From: Curtanaerobium respiraculi
Lineage (GTDB): Bacteria > Actinomycetota > Coriobacteriia > Coriobacteriales > Eggerthellaceae
Reading direction: 5' to 3'
DNA length: 64,000 bases
NCBI RefSeq assembly: GCF_024609215.1
Contig: NZ_JANIPD030000044.1
Location: 1-64,000 of the forward strand
Of this stretch, positions 1 to 8,035 are shown one piece after another (positions within the stretch are counted from its first letter, which is position 1; every line of letters begins with the position of its first letter). The notes under the pieces are model-generated. The model saw nothing but the letters and a program-made list of their open reading frames with translations. It did not search any database and was not told where the DNA came from. The translations under genes and the position numbers were made by a program.

Positions 1-154
1 GCATCGTGTTGGGGTTTACCCCCGCTTGAACGGCTAGGTCGCGCACCGATGCGACCTTCTCTCCCGGGGCGAGCCTACCACCCGCAACGTCAGACTTGAT
101 GCGCACGGCAATCTGCCGCCAGATGGGTGACCCGTCTGCAAACTCCCATGGCAC
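1..154 (-). CDS. GntR-family transcriptional regulator, N-terminal part (runs off the window)
   Basis: Translating the minus strand from a GTG at 154 gives MPWEFADGSPIWRQIAVRI, followed by a winged-helix segment ending in VRDLAVQAGVNPNTM, the classic N-terminus of GntR-family DNA-binding domains. A strong GGAGGA ribosome binding site lies just upstream (161-168), which decides the GTG start. Only about 51 codons are inside the window, so the effector domain and subfamily cannot be seen; the short N-terminus resembles the YtrA-type subfamily. A long palindrome lies directly upstream (174-207) and is the obvious autoregulatory operator. Confidence 0.85.
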   Translation of the reverse strand, partial: MPWEFADGSPIWRQIAVRIKSDVAGGRLAPGEKVASVRDLAVQAGVNPNTM

Positions 155-173
155 GCCTATCCTCCTCCCATCT

Positions 174-207
174 GTCTTATTGTACTATGTACTTAGTACA
201 ATAAGAC
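174..207. promoter_or_regulatory. Perfect 14-bp-arm palindrome, operator of the GntR gene
   Basis: Arms GTCTTATTGTACTA (174-187) and TAGTACAATAAGAC (194-207) are exact reverse complements around a 6-bp spacer. The core GTACTA-N6-TAGTAC resembles operators described for YtrA-type GntR repressors. It sits about 20 bp upstream of the gene's RBS, so it probably overlaps the promoter. Confidence 0.8.
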
Positions 208-482
208 ATCGATCAAGAGATGTCAACGACGAATATGCAGATATCATGGGATATCTCACGCTCATCGGGGTTTTAGACGCTTTTCTCAGAGTTTGCGCAG
301 GTAAGGATTGGGGAGGTTCGCTCACCGTCTCAGAACCTGCCGGATGGCTCAAGCGTCCAGGGGTGCGGGGTGCTTGCATGTGCGCACCATTGTTCTGGAA
401 GGATGAGACGGTGCCGTCGGGATAGGGCCACCCGCTCCAAAACCCGCGAGATTCGTATCGGGATGATTTCCAGCCCCAGCCC
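208..482. other. Intergenic stretch without a recognisable gene
   Basis: Open frames on both strands in this interval are short, have unremarkable composition and lack good ribosome binding sites. I see no RNA gene. It lies between the GntR operator and the 3' end of the hydrolase-like gene. Confidence 0.5.
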
Positions 483-1097
483 CTACCCCCTTGGGCCCTC
501 CATATCGGACTGCAAGCTGTAGCGGAAGTCGCAGACGTCATCCCCACCGCCGATCGTCTTGGTGCGGGTGAGCCGCACGCCCATCATCTCGGCCATGGGG
601 AAATCCAAGCGGCAAAGATATGGCGTGAGCTCGGGAACCCCTTCGTCTTGGCATAGGAGGCAGATGCCGCAGGCTGTGTAATCCAGGCCGTAGGCGAAGG
701 TGCCATCAGGCTCCACGATGTCGTAGACCCAGTTGTTCTCGCCTCTCAGCTCGTGCGACTCCGCCGCGTGCAGCTTGCGCTCTTCCATCTTGGAAGCGTC
801 CAGATAGGATCCCGATGCGGCGCCGAGGACCCTGCGGACGATCCCGCTGCCCATAAACCCGCGCTCGATGGCCAGGTAGTTCTCCTCGGGCGAGAGCCCG
901 GTATTGCGACTCATGGCTATGAAATAGGCGCCCATCGCATACGATGCCAGCAGGTTGGCCTGGCTCATAGGCTTGGCTCGCCGCAGGATGGCCGCGTATT
1001 CCCTGCTCACTTCATTGCGTACGGGTTTCGGGATGGCGCCCCTCACCAGCCTGCCGAAGAACCAGCCTATGCCCCTGAGCTTCATCGTATACTTCAT
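483..1097 (-). CDS. L-2-amino-thiazoline-4-carboxylate hydrolase-like protein
   Basis: The protein (about 204 aa) starts MKYTMKLRGIGWFF. Its C-terminal half carries the family signature ACGICLLCQDEGVPE, then PYLCRLDFPM, then a terminal GGGDDVCDF segment, with clustered cysteines and acidic residues. This matches the ATC_hydrolase family (PF14196), named for thiazoline ring opening in the bacterial cysteine route from 2-aminothiazoline-4-carboxylate; most members have unknown substrates. The ATG at 1097 was chosen because an AGGTGG RBS overlaps the stop codon of the upstream methyltransferase, so the two genes are translationally coupled. The longer open frame to 1238 only shadows the methyltransferase. 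The pair follows a GTTAG-N6-CTAAC palindrome and lies beside an iron-type ABC importer, suggesting a metal-related substrate (inference). Confidence 0.75.
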   Translation of the reverse strand: MKYTMKLRGIGWFFGRLVRGAIPKPVRNEVSREYAAILRRAKPMSQANLLASYAMGAYFIAMSRNTGLSPEENYLAIERGFMGSGIVRRVLGAASGSYLDASKMEERKLHAAESHELRGENNWVYDIVEPDGTFAYGLDYTACGICLLCQDEGVPELTPYLCRLDFPMAEMMGVRLTRTKTIGGGDDVCDFRYSLQSDMEGPRG

Positions 1098-1104
1098 CTT
1101 CCAC

Positions 1105-1941
1105 CTACTTCGTGAACAGGAAGTCGCAGGTCTGCCCATCCAGCCGCGCGTGCACCACCTTCGCGCGGCCCCACTTGTCGGCGAAGTACATGAAGACGCG
1201 GGTGCGCAGGCCGAGCCTCCATCCCAACTTCCGAGCATCGTCGTAGAAACCGCTGACCTCCAAGAGCCCTATGCCCGCCCTCGCGGCAAAGTCCCGCGGG
1301 TCATCCAGCCCGAAGTACATGCGCGCAGCTTCGTTGCCCGTTTTCTCCACGTATCTGTTCGTGAACTCGAGGCCCTTGGTGTCGGTGGCGTCGAAGACGA
1401 GCTCGCCCAGAGGAAAGGCAGCCTTCAGGTCGGCGATCATCTGGAGTATCCGATCCTCATGGAAGTACTGCCAAACGCCCGACACTACGAGCAGCGTCGG
1501 CAGCGACGCGTCAACGTGCCATGCCCACCCCATCGCGAACATGTCGCCCTCGACGAGCTCCTCGTTTGCAGCCTGGGAGAGCACTCGCCTGCGGATCGCG
1601 ACGATGTCGGGAAGGTCCACCTGGTAGCAATGCGCCGTGTCGTTTCCAACCCGGCACCAGGTGGTCTCCAGCCCGCCGCCCAGGAACACGACGTTGCCCT
1701 TCGGGTTCCGGGAGATGAACGCGCGCACCATCTCGTCGATCACGTGCGAGCGCGCCACCGATGCCATGCACTCGTACTCGCCGGAATTCGCCGCAATGGC
1801 ACCGCCCGGGATATGCGCCTCCAGAGCGAGCGCCTGCTTGTCGCAGAAGTACTCGGGGAACCGCTTCGACACGTATATGCGCGCCACGAGCGGGATGTAG
1901 GTCGTGTCGGGCACGCCCTCAAAAACCTTTTCGCCATCCAT
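1105..1941 (-). CDS. Class I SAM-dependent O-methyltransferase, leucine carboxyl methyltransferase (LCM) type
   Basis: About 278 aa. The SAM-binding motif reads VVFLGGGLETTWCRV, followed by an acidic strand (YQVDLPDIVAIRRRVL), the layout of the COG3315/LCM family, which O-methylates carboxyl groups or small metabolites. A second motif, LVVSGVWQYFHEDRI, is the typical motif preceding the active-site region. Two start codons are possible, at 1953 and 1941; 1941 has AGGTGG just upstream (1945-1950), though at a short spacing. It is the first gene of a two-gene unit with the thiazoline-hydrolase-like gene. The palindrome at 1957-1972 lies only 15 bp upstream and probably overlaps the promoter. 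The methylated substrate is unknown. Confidence 0.8.
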   Translation of the reverse strand: MDGEKVFEGVPDTTYIPLVARIYVSKRFPEYFCDKQALALEAHIPGGAIAANSGEYECMASVARSHVIDEMVRAFISRNPKGNVVFLGGGLETTWCRVGNDTAHCYQVDLPDIVAIRRRVLSQAANEELVEGDMFAMGWAWHVDASLPTLLVVSGVWQYFHEDRILQMIADLKAAFPLGELVFDATDTKGLEFTNRYVEKTGNEAARMYFGLDDPRDFAARAGIGLLEVSGFYDDARKLGWRLGLRTRVFMYFADKWGRAKVVHARLDGQTCDFLFTK

Positions 1942-1956
1942 ATGCCACCTCATTCA

Positions 1957-1972
1957 GTTAGACATATCTAAC
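1957..1972. promoter_or_regulatory. Shared palindrome GTTAG-N6-CTAAC, copy 1 (putative metal-responsive operator)
   Basis: The sequence is GTTAGACATATCTAAC, perfect 6-bp arms around CATA, directly upstream of the methyltransferase start. The same GTTAG-N6-CTAAC pattern recurs at 15755-15770 and 43409-43424. It resembles the inner part of DtxR/IdeR-type boxes (TTAGG...CCTAA). No DtxR-family gene is in the window. Confidence 0.65.
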
Positions 1973-2103
1973 CGAATGATAGCACTCGAGAATACGAGCT
2001 GATTCACCGCACGGCGAAAGAAGCGCCTGCGTCGAATCGCGGAATCAGGGGACGGGCCGAGGGGAGCACAAGCAACCTCCCGCAACGGGGACGGCAGCGC
2101 CTC

Positions 2104-3192
2104 CTAGAAAAACGAGAGGTATTCCTCGTCGGAGAGCTCGTAGCCATAGAACTGCCTATAGAAGCCCTTGGCCTCTTCTTTGAGGTCGATATCCCCCATC
2201 TGCTCCGGATACACCGTCTGCGCGAGCCACATGAAGCCCAAGATGGCTTCGGGGCTGGGACGATCCCACCAGAATCCCGCAATGGGGCACGAGTAAACCT
2301 GACGGTTCCGAATTGCCTTCAGATCTTTGATCTGGTCGTTGGCATAGAGAGCCTCTATATCGTTCCCGCCTTGGACGACGATGACATCCGGATCCCATTC
2401 GAAGACCTTCTCAATCGTGACATCGCCTTCGATCTCTGATTCCGGCACGGCAAAATCGGCACCGATGGCGTTGACCCAAGTACGCCCCCAGCTAGACTTC
2501 TTGTTCGCCTTCGTGATATCGGCCGCGGAGAGATAGTAGACCTTCTTGCGCGCTGACGTGGGTATTCCCGCCGCACGTTTATCGAGCTCGGCAAAGGTTT
2601 CGTTCCAGCGTTCGACCAGCTCCTGGGCCTTCGCCTCGTTGCCGAGGATCTTGCCAACGTTCAGGAACTCCTGTTTGAGTGTATCGATGGCCGCCCATCC
2701 GATGAGCATGACGTAAGTGGGGATGCCGACATCCGCAATCTGCGCGTTGCCCTTTTCGGAGCTGACGCCCACCAAGGCGACATCGGGTTTCCGGGCGACG
2801 AGAGCTTCGATGTTCAAATCGTCGAAGGAGCCGGCGTCTATCACGTCGTTGAACACCGGATACATCTTGAGCAGTTGAGGGAACCTCTTCATGGAAGGCT
2901 GCGCAACGATCTTGTCAGCGCCGCCGAAGATGGCAACCTCATGGGTCGCACCGCCGTTGCAGGTAATGGCGATGCGATCGACACTTTCCGGGATGGTGAA
3001 CTGATTTCCCTTCGCATCGATCACGATGTTCGATGCCTCTTCCGATGAGCTTGAAGCGCCAGGCCCGTTTGACGTGCTTCCTGCCGGCTGCGTGCAGCCG
3101 TTCAGCAAGGTTGAACCCGTTGCCGCAACCCCCATGACGATCAAGAGCTCGAAGAAGCGCCTTCTGTCGATCATGTTAGCTTTGCCGTTCAT
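2104..3192 (-). CDS. Iron/siderophore/cobalamin ABC transporter substrate-binding lipoprotein
   Basis: This 362-aa protein is the extracellular ligand-binding component of the importer encoded upstream. The N-terminus has a twin-arginine-like IDRRRFF motif, a hydrophobic stretch and a lipobox LLNGC with Cys33, so it is probably exported by Tat and lipid-anchored. The mature part follows the FepB/BtuF (periplasmic-binding class III, PF01497) pattern: a DRIAITCNGGATHE start, an ALVARKPDVALVG segment, and a C-terminal FEWDPDVIVV region. The ATG at 3192 is preceded by AAGGAGGAAAGCA. It is the last gene of a permease-ATPase-binding protein operon, 113 bp after the ATPase gene. The ligand (ferric siderophore, haem or cobalamin) cannot be read from the sequence. 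Confidence 0.88.
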   Translation of the reverse strand: MNGKANMIDRRRFFELLIVMGVAATGSTLLNGCTQPAGSTSNGPGASSSSEEASNIVIDAKGNQFTIPESVDRIAITCNGGATHEVAIFGGADKIVAQPSMKRFPQLLKMYPVFNDVIDAGSFDDLNIEALVARKPDVALVGVSSEKGNAQIADVGIPTYVMLIGWAAIDTLKQEFLNVGKILGNEAKAQELVERWNETFAELDKRAAGIPTSARKKVYYLSAADITKANKKSSWGRTWVNAIGADFAVPESEIEGDVTIEKVFEWDPDVIVVQGGNDIEALYANDQIKDLKAIRNRQVYSCPIAGFWWDRPSPEAILGFMWLAQTVYPEQMGDIDLKEEAKGFYRQFYGYELSDEEYLSFF

Positions 3193-3305
3193 TGCTTTCC
3201 TCCTTTTTCGATCCTTCGGATCATTTCCTACCGCTACGCTTCAAAGCGCACCGCGATCGCTGTTTGCAAGCTTGCGACCCCTTGCCACGCGGATCGAAGC
3301 CTTTT

Positions 3306-4157
3306 TCAAGGCATGATCTTGCGGCTCAGCCCCCCTGCTCCCCCGTCACGTGGACAAGGGCCGTCCTTTGTTTTAAGTAGCGGTACGCATGTGGTCACGG
3401 AGCCGTCGGGATGCTCGGGCACATCGATGGCGGCTATCTTCACGGGGATGCCGTAGGCATCCCGAAGCGTTTCCTCGGTTACGATCTTCTCGACGGCGTC
3501 TATGCGGAAGGGCTTCGTGCGGCTCATGACGGCTGCCTTGTCGCAACACAGGAACGCGTGGTCGGGAAAATGGGAAGTCATGATTATCCCCATGCCCCTT
3601 TGGGACAAGGCGCGAATCTGCGCAAGCACCCGCATCTGGTTCCCGAAATCCAGGCTTGATGTCGGTTCATCCATCATGAGAAACGCCGGATTCTGCATAA
3701 GCGCGCGGGCGATGAGCACCATCTGGCGTTCCCCGCCGCTGATCTCGGTGTATATGCGATCGCGCAGATACGAGATATCGAGAAGCTCGAGAAGCGCATC
3801 GGCCTCCTCGAACGCCTTGCGCGACGGTCCTGCGAAGGGATCGGAACGCGAAATGGATCCCATCACCACCACGTCGATGACCACGAAGGGGAAGGGCGGC
3901 TCATGCACCTGCGGCACATAGCCAATGAAAGACGCCATCTCCTTACGGTCTCTATGGTCGAGGGGATGTCCGTCGATATACAGACCCCCGGACGAGAAGG
4001 GGATGAAGCCCAGAAGCGATTTGAAAAGCGTCGTCTTCCCCACCCCGTTGGGTCCGAGCAGGCATAACACCTCGCCGCTCTCGATTTGGAAGCTGACATC
4101 GTGCACGACATCGATGCCGCGGTAGCCAGCGCAAACATCGCGTACCTCGAGAATCAT
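3306..4157 (-). CDS. FecE/BtuD-type ABC transporter ATP-binding protein
   Basis: This 283-aa protein powers the FecCD-type importer. Walker A is GPNGVGKTT, the signature motif EISGGERQM, Walker B FLMMDEPTSS, and the switch histidine lies in IIMTSHFPDH. The start MILEVRDVCAG at 4157 overlaps the permease stop by 4 bp (ATGA), so translation is coupled. The C-terminal extension after residue about 250, with a stretch of charged and glycine residues, is longer than in many homologues. Confidence 0.92.
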   Translation of the reverse strand: MILEVRDVCAGYRGIDVVHDVSFQIESGEVLCLLGPNGVGKTTLFKSLLGFIPFSSGGLYIDGHPLDHRDRKEMASFIGYVPQVHEPPFPFVVIDVVVMGSISRSDPFAGPSRKAFEEADALLELLDISYLRDRIYTEISGGERQMVLIARALMQNPAFLMMDEPTSSLDFGNQMRVLAQIRALSQRGMGIIMTSHFPDHAFLCCDKAAVMSRTKPFRIDAVEKIVTEETLRDAYGIPVKIAAIDVPEHPDGSVTTCVPLLKTKDGPCPRDGGAGGLSRKIMP

Positions 4158-5176
4158 GGCTGGCCCTTCTTCCTCTTGAGCAGAAGGTAGAAGAAGAACG
4201 GCGCTCCTATGATGGAAGTGAGGATCCCCAGCGGTATCTCGACGGTGAACATGTTGCGCGCCACGTTGTCTACCAAGAGCAGGAAGCTGCCACCAGTGAG
4301 AAACGACATGGGAAGCAGCTCCTTGCAATTCGGCCCCACGAGGAATCGGGCCATATGGGGGATGATGAGCCCTATCCACCCGATCATGCCCGCTATCGAC
4401 ACCGCCGCTGCGGTCAGCAACGTAGCGCAGAAGATGAACGTCGCGCGCAGCCGGTTCACGTTGAGACCCATCGCCTGCGCCTCCTCATCGCCGAATGCCA
4501 TGGTGTTGAGTTGCCAGCGCAGAGCGAACAACGGCGCCATCCCCAGGATGGTTGGCGGCAACAGGAAGACGATGTCCTGTAGATTGATGGTCGAAAGGCT
4601 TCCCATGAGCCAATATGTGATTTCGGGGAGCTTGCTGTCAGGATCGGCGACGTATTTCGTCAGGGTGATGAACGATGAGAAGAGGGTCGATACGATCATG
4701 CCGCCGAGCACCAACATGAGAAGGGCATCTTTCCCCTGGCTCACGCACTTGCAAATGAAATACGCCAGGGCGACCGCCGCGATGCCGAAGATAAACGCAT
4801 TGACCTGGATAATCGCATAGGGGAGAGACAAGAGTATGGCCAGAGCCGCGCCAAAGCCAGCGCCGGAGGAGGCGCCGAGGATATCGGGAGAGACCATGGG
4901 GTTCTTGAAGAGCGCTTGGTACACGCAGCCTGCCACGGAGAGCTCCGCACCGATCACCAGCGCGGCGCAAATACGGGGGAGCCGCACCTTCCACACGATC
5001 GTCTGGACCATCTCGCCTTCCGAGCATGGAAGCCCAAAGGACTTGGACACGATGATATCCACCACCGTAGACGGCTCAATAGGATACTGCCCCACCATGA
5101 ACGACGCGAAGAACAGCACGAGCATGATAATCGAAGCGATGGTTATGTACGCGAAGGTCGATTTTCCCTTTGCCAT
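4154..5176 (-). CDS. FecCD-family iron-complex ABC transporter permease
   Basis: This 340-aa polytopic membrane protein of the FecCD/BtuC family (PF01032) forms the homodimeric channel of the importer. The segment KVRLPRICAALVIGAELSVAG is the highly conserved FecCD N-terminal signature, and IGLIIPHMAR is the coupling-helix motif that contacts the ATPase. About nine to ten hydrophobic segments are visible. The ATG at 5176 is preceded by GGAG at suitable spacing. It is the first gene of the operon. A 7-bp-arm palindrome lies about 265 bp upstream (5439-5456). Confidence 0.92.
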   Translation of the reverse strand: MAKGKSTFAYITIASIIMLVLFFASFMVGQYPIEPSTVVDIIVSKSFGLPCSEGEMVQTIVWKVRLPRICAALVIGAELSVAGCVYQALFKNPMVSPDILGASSGAGFGAALAILLSLPYAIIQVNAFIFGIAAVALAYFICKCVSQGKDALLMLVLGGMIVSTLFSSFITLTKYVADPDSKLPEITYWLMGSLSTINLQDIVFLLPPTILGMAPLFALRWQLNTMAFGDEEAQAMGLNVNRLRATFIFCATLLTAAAVSIAGMIGWIGLIIPHMARFLVGPNCKELLPMSFLTGGSFLLLVDNVARNMFTVEIPLGILTSIIGAPFFFYLLLKRKKGQP

Positions 5177-5622
5177 GTTTACTCCGGCTCGTCGAACTCG
5201 CCCGTTCGTATTCCAGATGTCGCGGCACCCTCTGGGATTCTCCTCAGTTCCAAAACAATGCTCCTCGGCAAATTCATCTTCGATCGCACACCAGGGCAAG
5301 CAGTCATCATGGGACCCGGCACGCTGATTGCCGGATCGCCCCCGATGATACCGATCCCCACCGGACGCCCGAGAATGGCTACGAAGCTCGATCGAGGACG
5401 AACTTCGCACGATCCCCTGCGAATGGTGATAATCTATATATCCTTGCGTAAGGATAATACTTAAACCAGATAAGTCCACCGCTTTATCGATATTCCTATG
5501 AGATGGGGGATTCCCCGTAGAGATCCCAGCGGGACGGATAGCGGAATGCGACCGAACCGGAGCTCGGCTTCGGATCGCTCACGGGCTCGCCGGCTTTGCG
5601 CAAAGCGCAGCGAGTCGCACGG
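5177..5622. other. Intergenic region between the importer operon and the histidine kinase gene
   Basis: No convincing gene is present. A minus-strand frame from a GTG at 5361 (60 codons) overlaps the importer start and has no RBS. The interval holds the palindrome at 5439-5456, a likely leader/promoter of the importer operon, and a short GC-rich hairpin-forming stretch near 5550-5575 downstream of the kinase gene. Confidence 0.5.
5439..5456. promoter_or_regulatory. Palindrome TATCCTT-N4-AAGGATA upstream of the iron-type importer
   Basis: Perfect 7-bp arms (5439-5445 and 5450-5456) around GCGT in an AT-rich patch, the only such patch upstream of the FecCD operon. It is a candidate operator for that operon and differs from the GTTAG-N6-CTAAC boxes, so regulation may be separate. 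Confidence 0.5.
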
Positions 5623-7134
5623 CTATCGTTCGGGGCGGAACCGGGGGATTCGTATCTCAACGACCGATCCCCGTCCTTGCGGGTTGGGCATGAGGGCGAT
5701 ATCTCCCCCATGCGCCTCCACTATCATCTTCGCGATGGACAGACCGAGCCCCCTGCCCCCACGCGATTCTCGGGCCTTGTCGGCCCTATAGAACCGGTCG
5801 AACGCCCTTTCGGCGTCCTCGGGGGCGACCCCGATACCGGTATCGATCACGGAAATGCGCACGCGCCTGCCCTCGAGCGAGGCGTCCACCCGGATCGAAT
5901 CCCCCTCCGATGTGTATTTGATGGCATTGTCGAGCACAATGGCAAGAAGCTGGCAAAGCTTGGCTCGGTCTGCCGAGGCCGTCGCCCCGCTCTGTGCGCG
6001 CGCGGCAAGGTCCTTCCCCTGGAGCTCGGCGTAATCTCGGTAGACGGCAACCATCGACATCACGAGATCGTCGATATCGACCTCTTCCCTCTGAAGCTCG
6101 CCTCCGCCAGAATCGAGTTCTGTCAGCGTCAACAGATCGCCCGCCAAACGTGCGAGCCGGTCGGATTCGTCGATCGTTGCGGCTATGCCCTCGAAATGGT
6201 CGACGATTCGGTCGTTCGGATGCTCTAAAAGCACCTCTTGAGTCGTCTTGATCACGGCAAGCGGGGTACGCAATTCATGGGAGGCGTTCTGCACGAAGTC
6301 CGATTGCTTGCGCCATGATCGCGCGATAGGCTCGACCATTCGACGTGAAAGGAGGTAGCTCACCGCCGCGGCAAGCGCGAGGGCAATCGAGAAACCCACC
6401 GCCATCGATCTCGTGAACGTGGTAAGGATGCTCATCTCCGAATCGACATTGGCGACCACTTGGACGTATCCGAGCGCCGAAGGCCCATCGCCCACGGCCG
6501 AAGTCGTCATACGGAGCAGGTGCCCATCGCATGAGACCGTCTGCGGGGCGCCGAACGACGAGGGGTCGAAAGGAATGTCCTCAAGGTAATCGGGTTCGAT
6601 CTCATAGAGGCTGATGGCGCTTTCGGGCGAGCCTTGCGCATCCCGAATCACAAAGATGAACTGGGGTTTCGCCCCGACGTTGCGCTGCATGATCTCGAGC
6701 AGCCCCGAGGGGAACTCAAGCCCGAAGTCCGCGGGGAGGGCGATGCCATCCTGCGTGGCATCCGCCGTGGCCCCCTCGCGCTCGGCTCCCCCCGTCGACC
6801 CCCCATCGGCGGGCGATTCGAAGGAATCCCCCCCTTCGCCCACCTCGTACGACGAATTCCCGGAACGAACCGGGTCGGCGGCAGAAGCGCCATCGACAGC
6901 GCCCCCTGGCACCGGTTCGCCTCCCGATGAGGAACCGCTCTGCCTGATCCCGTTTTCGAGCGACGTTTGGATCCCCTGAAGCTGAGCATCTATGCCGTCG
7001 AAGAGGTTATCGCTCACCTGCCGATAGATGAAGAACCCCAGTATCAAAAGCAGGGCCGCGAGGACCACGAAAAGCGCGAGCGTCCCGCGTATCAACTCGC
7101 GATTGATCAGTCTCTGCTCCACGCGCGTCGGCAC
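5623..7134 (-). CDS. Membrane sensor histidine kinase
   Basis: This 503-aa protein has TM1 at about residues 17-37, an extracytoplasmic sensor region of about 205 residues, and TM2 at about 243-263. It ends in a catalytic core with the phospho-accepting His286 in NASHELRTPL, an N-box (IVLDNAIKYT), a G1 box (DTGIGV) and a G2 box (GRGLGLSIAK). The external region opens with a low-complexity Ser/Gly/Ala/Asp/Glu stretch (about 65-125), unlike a folded sensor. The GTG start at 7134 overlaps the stop of the response regulator (TAGTG), so the pair is co-translated. Its partner efflux genes are transcribed divergently, suggesting it senses an antimicrobial peptide or envelope stress (inference). Confidence 0.92.
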   Translation of the reverse strand: MPTRVEQRLINRELIRGTLALFVVLAALLLILGFFIYRQVSDNLFDGIDAQLQGIQTSLENGIRQSGSSSGGEPVPGGAVDGASAADPVRSGNSSYEVGEGGDSFESPADGGSTGGAEREGATADATQDGIALPADFGLEFPSGLLEIMQRNVGAKPQFIFVIRDAQGSPESAISLYEIEPDYLEDIPFDPSSFGAPQTVSCDGHLLRMTTSAVGDGPSALGYVQVVANVDSEMSILTTFTRSMAVGFSIALALAAAVSYLLSRRMVEPIARSWRKQSDFVQNASHELRTPLAVIKTTQEVLLEHPNDRIVDHFEGIAATIDESDRLARLAGDLLTLTELDSGGGELQREEVDIDDLVMSMVAVYRDYAELQGKDLAARAQSGATASADRAKLCQLLAIVLDNAIKYTSEGDSIRVDASLEGRRVRISVIDTGIGVAPEDAERAFDRFYRADKARESRGGRGLGLSIAKMIVEAHGGDIALMPNPQGRGSVVEIRIPRFRPER

Positions 7135-7811
7135 TAGGCATCATCTCCCCCGAATAGATAGCCCGCGCCCCGGATGGTTTGCAGATAACGGTCGTATCCG
7201 AAGGGTTTGAGCTGCTTGCGCACAGCGCTTACATATACCTCCACCACGTTCGGGAAGGTATCGGACATGAAGCCCCAAACTTTATCGAATATCTGGGTCT
7301 TGGATATCAGCTGACCTTGGCGGCTCACTAAAAACTCGAGCACATCATACTGGCGCCCCCTCAGCTCGAGCTCTTCGCCACCGATAGATGCGGTGCGCGA
7401 ATCCGGGTAAAGGGTCAGTTCCTTGAAGGTGAATTCGCGCCGGACGAACGAGCTCATGGTCCGGCGCAATATGGCCTCGATACGCAAAAGCAGCTCGTCT
7501 TTGGCGAACGGCTTCGTCAGGTAGTCATCGGCACCGCTTCGGAATCCCCGAATCCTATCGTCGATCCCGCGCAGGGCGGTGAGGATGAGGACCGGAGTAT
7601 CCACTCCCTCGGCACGAAGGCGCTCGAGAACCTCGTACCCGCCCATGTTGGGGAGCATCAGATCGAGCACGATCAGATCGTAGATGCCTTCTTTTGCAAA
7701 AAAGTAACCCTCTTCCCCATCGAAAGCCTGTTGAACCGCGTATGTCGGTTCAAGCACCTGGCGCATCGCCTCCGACAGCCTCACGTTATCATCGATAAGA
7801 AGGATAACCAA
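7134..7811 (-). CDS. OmpR/PhoB-family response regulator
   Basis: This 225-aa protein has a receiver domain with acidic pocket IDD near residues 6-8, phospho-acceptor Asp50 in VLDLMLPN and conserved Lys in TKPFAKDEL. The C-terminal winged helix shows the typical LELRGRQYDVLEFL and VEVYVSAVRKQLKPF segments. It is the first gene of the two-component operon and lies back to back with the efflux operon; a TTTAAGG direct repeat in the shared intergenic region is its probable binding site. Confidence 0.93.
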   Translation of the reverse strand: MVILLIDDNVRLSEAMRQVLEPTYAVQQAFDGEEGYFFAKEGIYDLIVLDLMLPNMGGYEVLERLRAEGVDTPVLILTALRGIDDRIRGFRSGADDYLTKPFAKDELLLRIEAILRRTMSSFVRREFTFKELTLYPDSRTASIGGEELELRGRQYDVLEFLVSRQGQLISKTQIFDKVWGFMSDTFPNVVEVYVSAVRKQLKPFGYDRYLQTIRGAGYLFGGDDA

Positions 7812-7967
7812 AAGAACCAGCCTCCGTCATCCGAATGGTTGTTAGATCACGAGCCCGGCAGCGATCGGGAAAACGGGGCGGGGCAAGCGTGGGACGCATA
7901 AGCGGAAATCTCCGATTTCAAAGAATAATACCCGTTCAAGATGGCCATAGGATAACCAAAATCCGGA

Positions 7968-8001
7968 TTTAAGGAACCTTTAAGGTGACGTTCCCTACAA
8001 T
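7968..8001 (+). promoter_or_regulatory. OmpR-type direct repeat and promoter of the efflux operon
   Basis: TTTAAGG occurs twice (7968-7974 and 7979-7985) with an 11-bp period, the phasing typical of OmpR/PhoB-family regulators. A -10-like TACAAT follows at 7996-8001, so the repeat occupies the -35 position, as in class II activation. It lies in the 224-bp region shared with the divergently transcribed regulator. Confidence 0.65.
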
Positions 8002-8035
8002 CGCAGCGCCAACATCGAAATCGAAAGGAGATCCA

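Noticed and set aside
96-547. Small open frames at the left edge
   Set aside because: They overlap the GntR gene or operator and have neither RBS nor protein-like composition.
5179-5361. 60-codon minus-strand frame upstream of the FecCD permease
   Set aside because: It starts with GTG without an RBS, overlaps the permease start and resembles no family; a leader or random frame is more likely.
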